A stretch of DNA of 64,000 nucleotides, from NCBI GenBank assembly GCA_003116995.1, contig BDSL01000082.1:62001-126000 (forward strand). Direction: 5' to 3'. Made by a program: the position numbers and the translations under genes. A model generated the notes under the pieces. That model was not told where the DNA came from, did not search any database, and saw only the letters and a program-made list of their open reading frames with translations. Source of the stretch: Yamagishiella unicocca. Its lineage: Eukaryota; Chlorophyta; Chlorophyceae; Chlamydomonadales; Volvocaceae. Position 1 is the stretch's first letter. Every line of letters begins with the position of its first letter. Positions 61,066 to 64,000 of this stretch are shown here, one piece after another.

Positions 61066-61195
61066 CTGGTGGTTTGCCTTTGTTCCGGTGCACGTCGGTC
61101 TCTGCCTCCTCCGTCTCCCTCAGTGTCAGGCGATGTGCCCGATGGTTCTACCTTTTGATCTGGAACCCACTGTAACCTTTGAAGCAACAACCACA
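61066..61195 (+). mobile_element. Third copy of the mobile-element-like 3' module
   Basis: Shares GGTGGTTTGCCTTTG, CAGTGTCAGGCGATG-GCCCGATGG, TTCTACCTTTTGATCTGGA and CCACTGTAAC with the two copies at 23.6-24.1 kb. The sequence upstream, about 60.66-61.06 kb, reads as a lysine- and arginine-rich frame and may be coding remains of the same element. Confidence 0.45.
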
Positions 61196-62020
61196 GACAG
61201 CAACCCACATGGAAAAAGACCAAGGCTGACGGCCCACGACATGCACAACTGGCTGTACTCGCTGGGCTGGGAGGGCGCCGCAAGGAGGTGGAAACCCTGC
61301 GCGATCCGGAACACCTACCCGAGGAAATTCGCACAATGACGGCGAGGAGGACAGCAGATGCCGAGAGGGGACGCTTGAGGTGGCACACTCATATTGAGGG
61401 ATACGCGAACGCGATTGACGGGGAGCACGCGCCAGGAGGAGAACGACTCTCTGCCGAGAATTATTCGGAGGAAGCAACCGCGGAAAGCGGTCGCTAGGAA
61501 GAGCTCTGAAAGGCAAGCAATTGATGCGGCCGTACGCCGCGCGGCCTCTGCGGCCGCAGGCGCCTCGATGGAGAAGAGGAGATAATAGGAAGAAACCCAT
61601 AGCCCATGCAGGGACGGGGTGGAACGAATCTCGCCCCGCAACCTCGCGGGCCCACGGGCTAAGCCGCCCGATGGCCAACGTCGGCGCGAAAAGAATTGGG
61701 GCGGGTCCCACCCCTCAGGCATAGTAACTGGTTGCCTTTCAGGTTTGAGTGTTCGTAAACGCTGAAGCCGCGATTGCAGGACGGAATGGTTGGATCGTTG
61801 TCATACTATGGCTCAAGTTAGCATTTGAGGATGTCAAGCTGCAAATGTCCATCCACTCAGTCACGCTGGACTGCGAGCCTGGGATCGTCGTACAGCATGC
61901 CAGTTCATGTCGGAGTGCAATTTGTTTGCAGTGAAAGGTACTTATGCTTGAAAGTAGCGAAGGCTAACTGCCTGCTTGCTTTGGCGACTGTTGTTTCAAC
62001 AAAGGAGACTCACGGCAGGC

Positions 62021-64000
62021 ATGGCGACTGAGTTTACGCCAGAGGAGCTGGCCCTAGCTAAGGTGTGTTATGTTATGTATGATCCTAGACCATTGCCTAT
62101 GAGAAACCGGCTCGACTGCATTTTGACATAAGGACAACCAGACGGTACCAATGTCCCCAATGCCTATTGAGATGCCCGACACTGCTGTGTAGCCGGACCC
62201 GCCTGAGACGGCTAATATTGACGCATGGTACATGGACGACTCGACTGACGACCAGCGACTGCCGCACCGGTAAGTACGAAGGCTGGCCAATTTATAGCAA
62301 CCTATACGGCAGCGGCGGATGTGCCCTGAAACGCTAGCAAGTAGTAGTTCATAAATCGCAGCCAGCGTTGCCGCATCATGGCGGAAGCTGTCGCCGCTCA
62401 CTGTACGTCCCGATTACTCAGTGTGGATACGATGGGGGATGGCCAGAAAACATTTCATAGGGGGCAAAAGAGAGAAACTAGCTGGCGAATAGTTGTTGCA
62501 CACGCGATTGAGTCTGCATGCCGGATACCGAGGGTTGACTGTTGGAAATCTGTGGACGCGGCCTCGTCAACACCTTGCTAGAGAAGCACTTTGGGGAGGG
62601 GCGGACAGTTTCTGAAGAGGCACCGCAAGAAAGTTTGCGTGTCAGGGGAGTGAAGTCGCCACGAATAAGCCCCCTGAACCAGCCACCCACAAGGTGCCAT
62701 GGCGGTCCAAGGCCGCCTCAAATCCCCAAGGCACACAGACATACACCCACCCACATACACACACACACACGAACACACACAAATAAACGCACTTAAGGCA
62801 GATACCATACGCCCGCTACTCGCTCGGGCTTGGCGTTTTTGTGGACCCGAGCGACGATTCTTTCTCAACGCGTGCCCTCGCTCGCGGTCCCACCAGCCCC
62901 GGCTTCTTATCAGCAATTATTGGCCTCGTATGATCTATCCGCGGCTCCACGCCACCCGCCCCGGTCGCAGCCGGAGCCCCAACGAGCCCTGCCCCCTCGC
63001 CAAGCTCCGCGAGCTGGGGGTCCTCTACTGGAGGCTGGATGCCGACCAACACGAGACGGACGCGCGGCTTGCGGCCATCCGGAAGGTCTACAACTACTCT
63101 TACACGGTGCGTGATGTATAATTATACATGTGACAGAGGTAATAGAAGTTGGGCGCAGGCAAGGGGCCGCTGTGCTAGCGCCCCGGCAACAGCGACGAGG
63201 CTCAGCAGCGAGCCTGGCGCCGGCGCCTGTCGATTGATTTGGCAGACCAGGCAGGCTGCTGTTGCGGCAGCTTTGCTGCAGGTGTCTGAGCACGGTTGGT
63301 ATGGCACCGGGTGGTGGGCGGTGTGAGCGGAGACGCCCGTGGGTCGGCACTGAAAAGTGAAAACGGGTAGGAAACGTTTAGTACAACGGGTGTTAGATGG
63401 GCGCCCAAGCCAGAGTTGGCTGTTGGTGGGTGCTGAGGAGCACAAGCTGCTAGGGCCGCGGGCACCATGCGGTTTCGGAAAGCCCACCAGCAGCCGTTAT
63501 GAAACAGAAAACCGACAACCACCTGCGCGCAGGAGATCGTCAACATCTCTCCCACCACTCTGCCCGGGTACGACGAGAAGATCAAGATGTTTTACCTGGA
63601 GCACATCCATTCGGACGACGAGATCCGGTTCGTGCTGGATGGATCAGGTGGGTCGGTGGGTCACGACAGGCGGGGGTGCGCCCCTGCATTCCTGCAAGAG
63701 GGCCACGTGATAGGCTGTATGGCGCGCCCACGTGCTAGCTGTACGGCACCCCGACGTGCTAGCTGTACACTACCTCCACGTGCTAGCTGTGCGGTACCTC
63801 CACGTGATCCTCCGCCTAGCCCTGCGCAGACTCCTTGACGCATTCCGTGCCGCACCCGGTTGCTGCGAAAGGGTTGCAGCGGCCCCTCCCCGTGTTCACC
63901 TGGTGTTGAGATGCAGGAATGATGATCCTGGATCTCCTGGATCTCCGTGACGAGCTTTCCTCTCCCCCACGCCCCGCTGCTGCCAGGCTACTTCGACGTG
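62021..64000 (+). CDS. Acireductone dioxygenase, partial at right edge
   Basis: Methionine-salvage enzyme of the cupin fold that oxidises acireductone to 2-keto-4-methylthiobutyrate and formate when Fe2+ is bound. Exons in phase: 62021-62062 ([14 protein letters not shown]), 62193-62269 ([16 protein letters not shown], the family's opening motif), 62971-63106 ([20 protein letters not shown], then [11 protein letters not shown]), 63533-63647 ([20 protein letters not shown], then EIRFVLDGS), and 63987 to the edge (GYFDV). The metal motif H-x-H-x3-E is present as HIHSDDE; the fourth ligand (His) lies beyond the window. Length and order match plant ARD proteins. The last visible intron holds a tandem repeat, and intron 3 a family E dispersed repeat. 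Confidence 0.95.
63726..63808. repeat. CACGTGCTAGCTGTAC tandem repeat in an acireductone dioxygenase intron
   Basis: Three to four units of about 26-28 bp, each with (C)ACGTGCTAGCTGT and CGG/CAC-TACC spacers. The unit joins two palindromes, CACGTG and GCTAGC. Confidence 0.88.

Larger units (their letters stand above)
58439..62020. other. Intergenic region between divergent genes, with duplications and element debris
   Basis: About 3.6 kb. It holds a diverged direct duplication (58661-58872), an AACAAACA-rich stretch near 58970-59015, and a block at 60.66-61.73 kb with mobile-element character. Plus-strand frames in the latter are very Arg/Lys/Gln-rich and broken by shifts, and it contains the third copy of the 23.6-kb module. 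I recognise no intact gene. Opposed frames near 59.05-59.47 kb show no domain. Confidence 0.5.

Noticed and set aside
60672..61388. 238-codon minus-strand frame rich in Cys/Leu/Trp
   Set aside because: Looks like the antisense of a basic, element-derived plus-strand frame; no signal, domain or splice support.

Overview
The window is nuclear DNA of a green alga, most likely a volvocine (Chlamydomonas/Volvox-type) species. The evidence is GC-rich coding sequence, many short exons bounded by GTG(A/C/G)G...CAG introns, TGTAA polyadenylation motifs, Ala/Gly/Gln low-complexity inserts inside conserved domains, and a 443-residue beta-tubulin with the algal acidic tail. The genus is an inference; the gene calls do not depend on it. 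All gene models were spliced by eye using reading phase and remembered family alignments.

Layout. 1-1488 (-): 5' part of an unrecognised gene that runs off the left edge. 2673-13733 (+): complete prolyl oligopeptidase in 22 exons. 15352-17307 (-): plastid-type single rhodanese-domain protein. 18026-19703 (-): ABA4-like (DUF4281) membrane protein. 20444-22322 (-): beta-tubulin. 22.3-25.1 kb: intergenic, with a 93-bp direct repeat and two copies of a mobile-element-like module. 25108-28181 (-): D-glycerate 3-kinase, divergent from 28637-30427 (+), a universal stress protein. About 31.3-35.2 kb (+): ESCO/Eco1-type cohesin acetyltransferase. 36467-38228 (+): small mTERF protein. 40096-44346 (+): DHHC palmitoyltransferase. 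44.4-47.8 kb: intergenic, with a decayed retrotransposon RNase H. 47829-58438 (-): receptor-like protein kinase with signal peptide, repetitive ectodomain, one membrane span and a TKL-like kinase. 58.4-62.0 kb: intergenic with duplications and element debris. 62021-64000 (+): acireductone dioxygenase, cut by the right edge.

The genes are independent housekeeping units and not an operon or a defence island. Several serve the plastid or one-carbon/sulphur metabolism (glycerate kinase in photorespiration, ABA4-like in carotenoid metabolism, rhodanese, mTERF, acireductone dioxygenase in methionine salvage). Others are cytoskeletal or regulatory (tubulin, cohesin acetyltransferase, palmitoyltransferase, receptor kinase).

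The unusual content lies mainly in the introns. Almost every gene carries a private minisatellite, often with a unit length that is not a multiple of three. At least five families of roughly 30-95 bp dispersed repeats recur in introns and 3' UTRs of unrelated genes. One inverted pair encloses a 54-bp exon of the prolyl oligopeptidase. Other points are two GC-AG introns, an alanine insert in the catalytic motif of the acetyltransferase, a DHHC motif lacking the usual Pro-Trp, and the receptor kinase architecture. I found no tRNA, rRNA, CRISPR array or prokaryote-like system.
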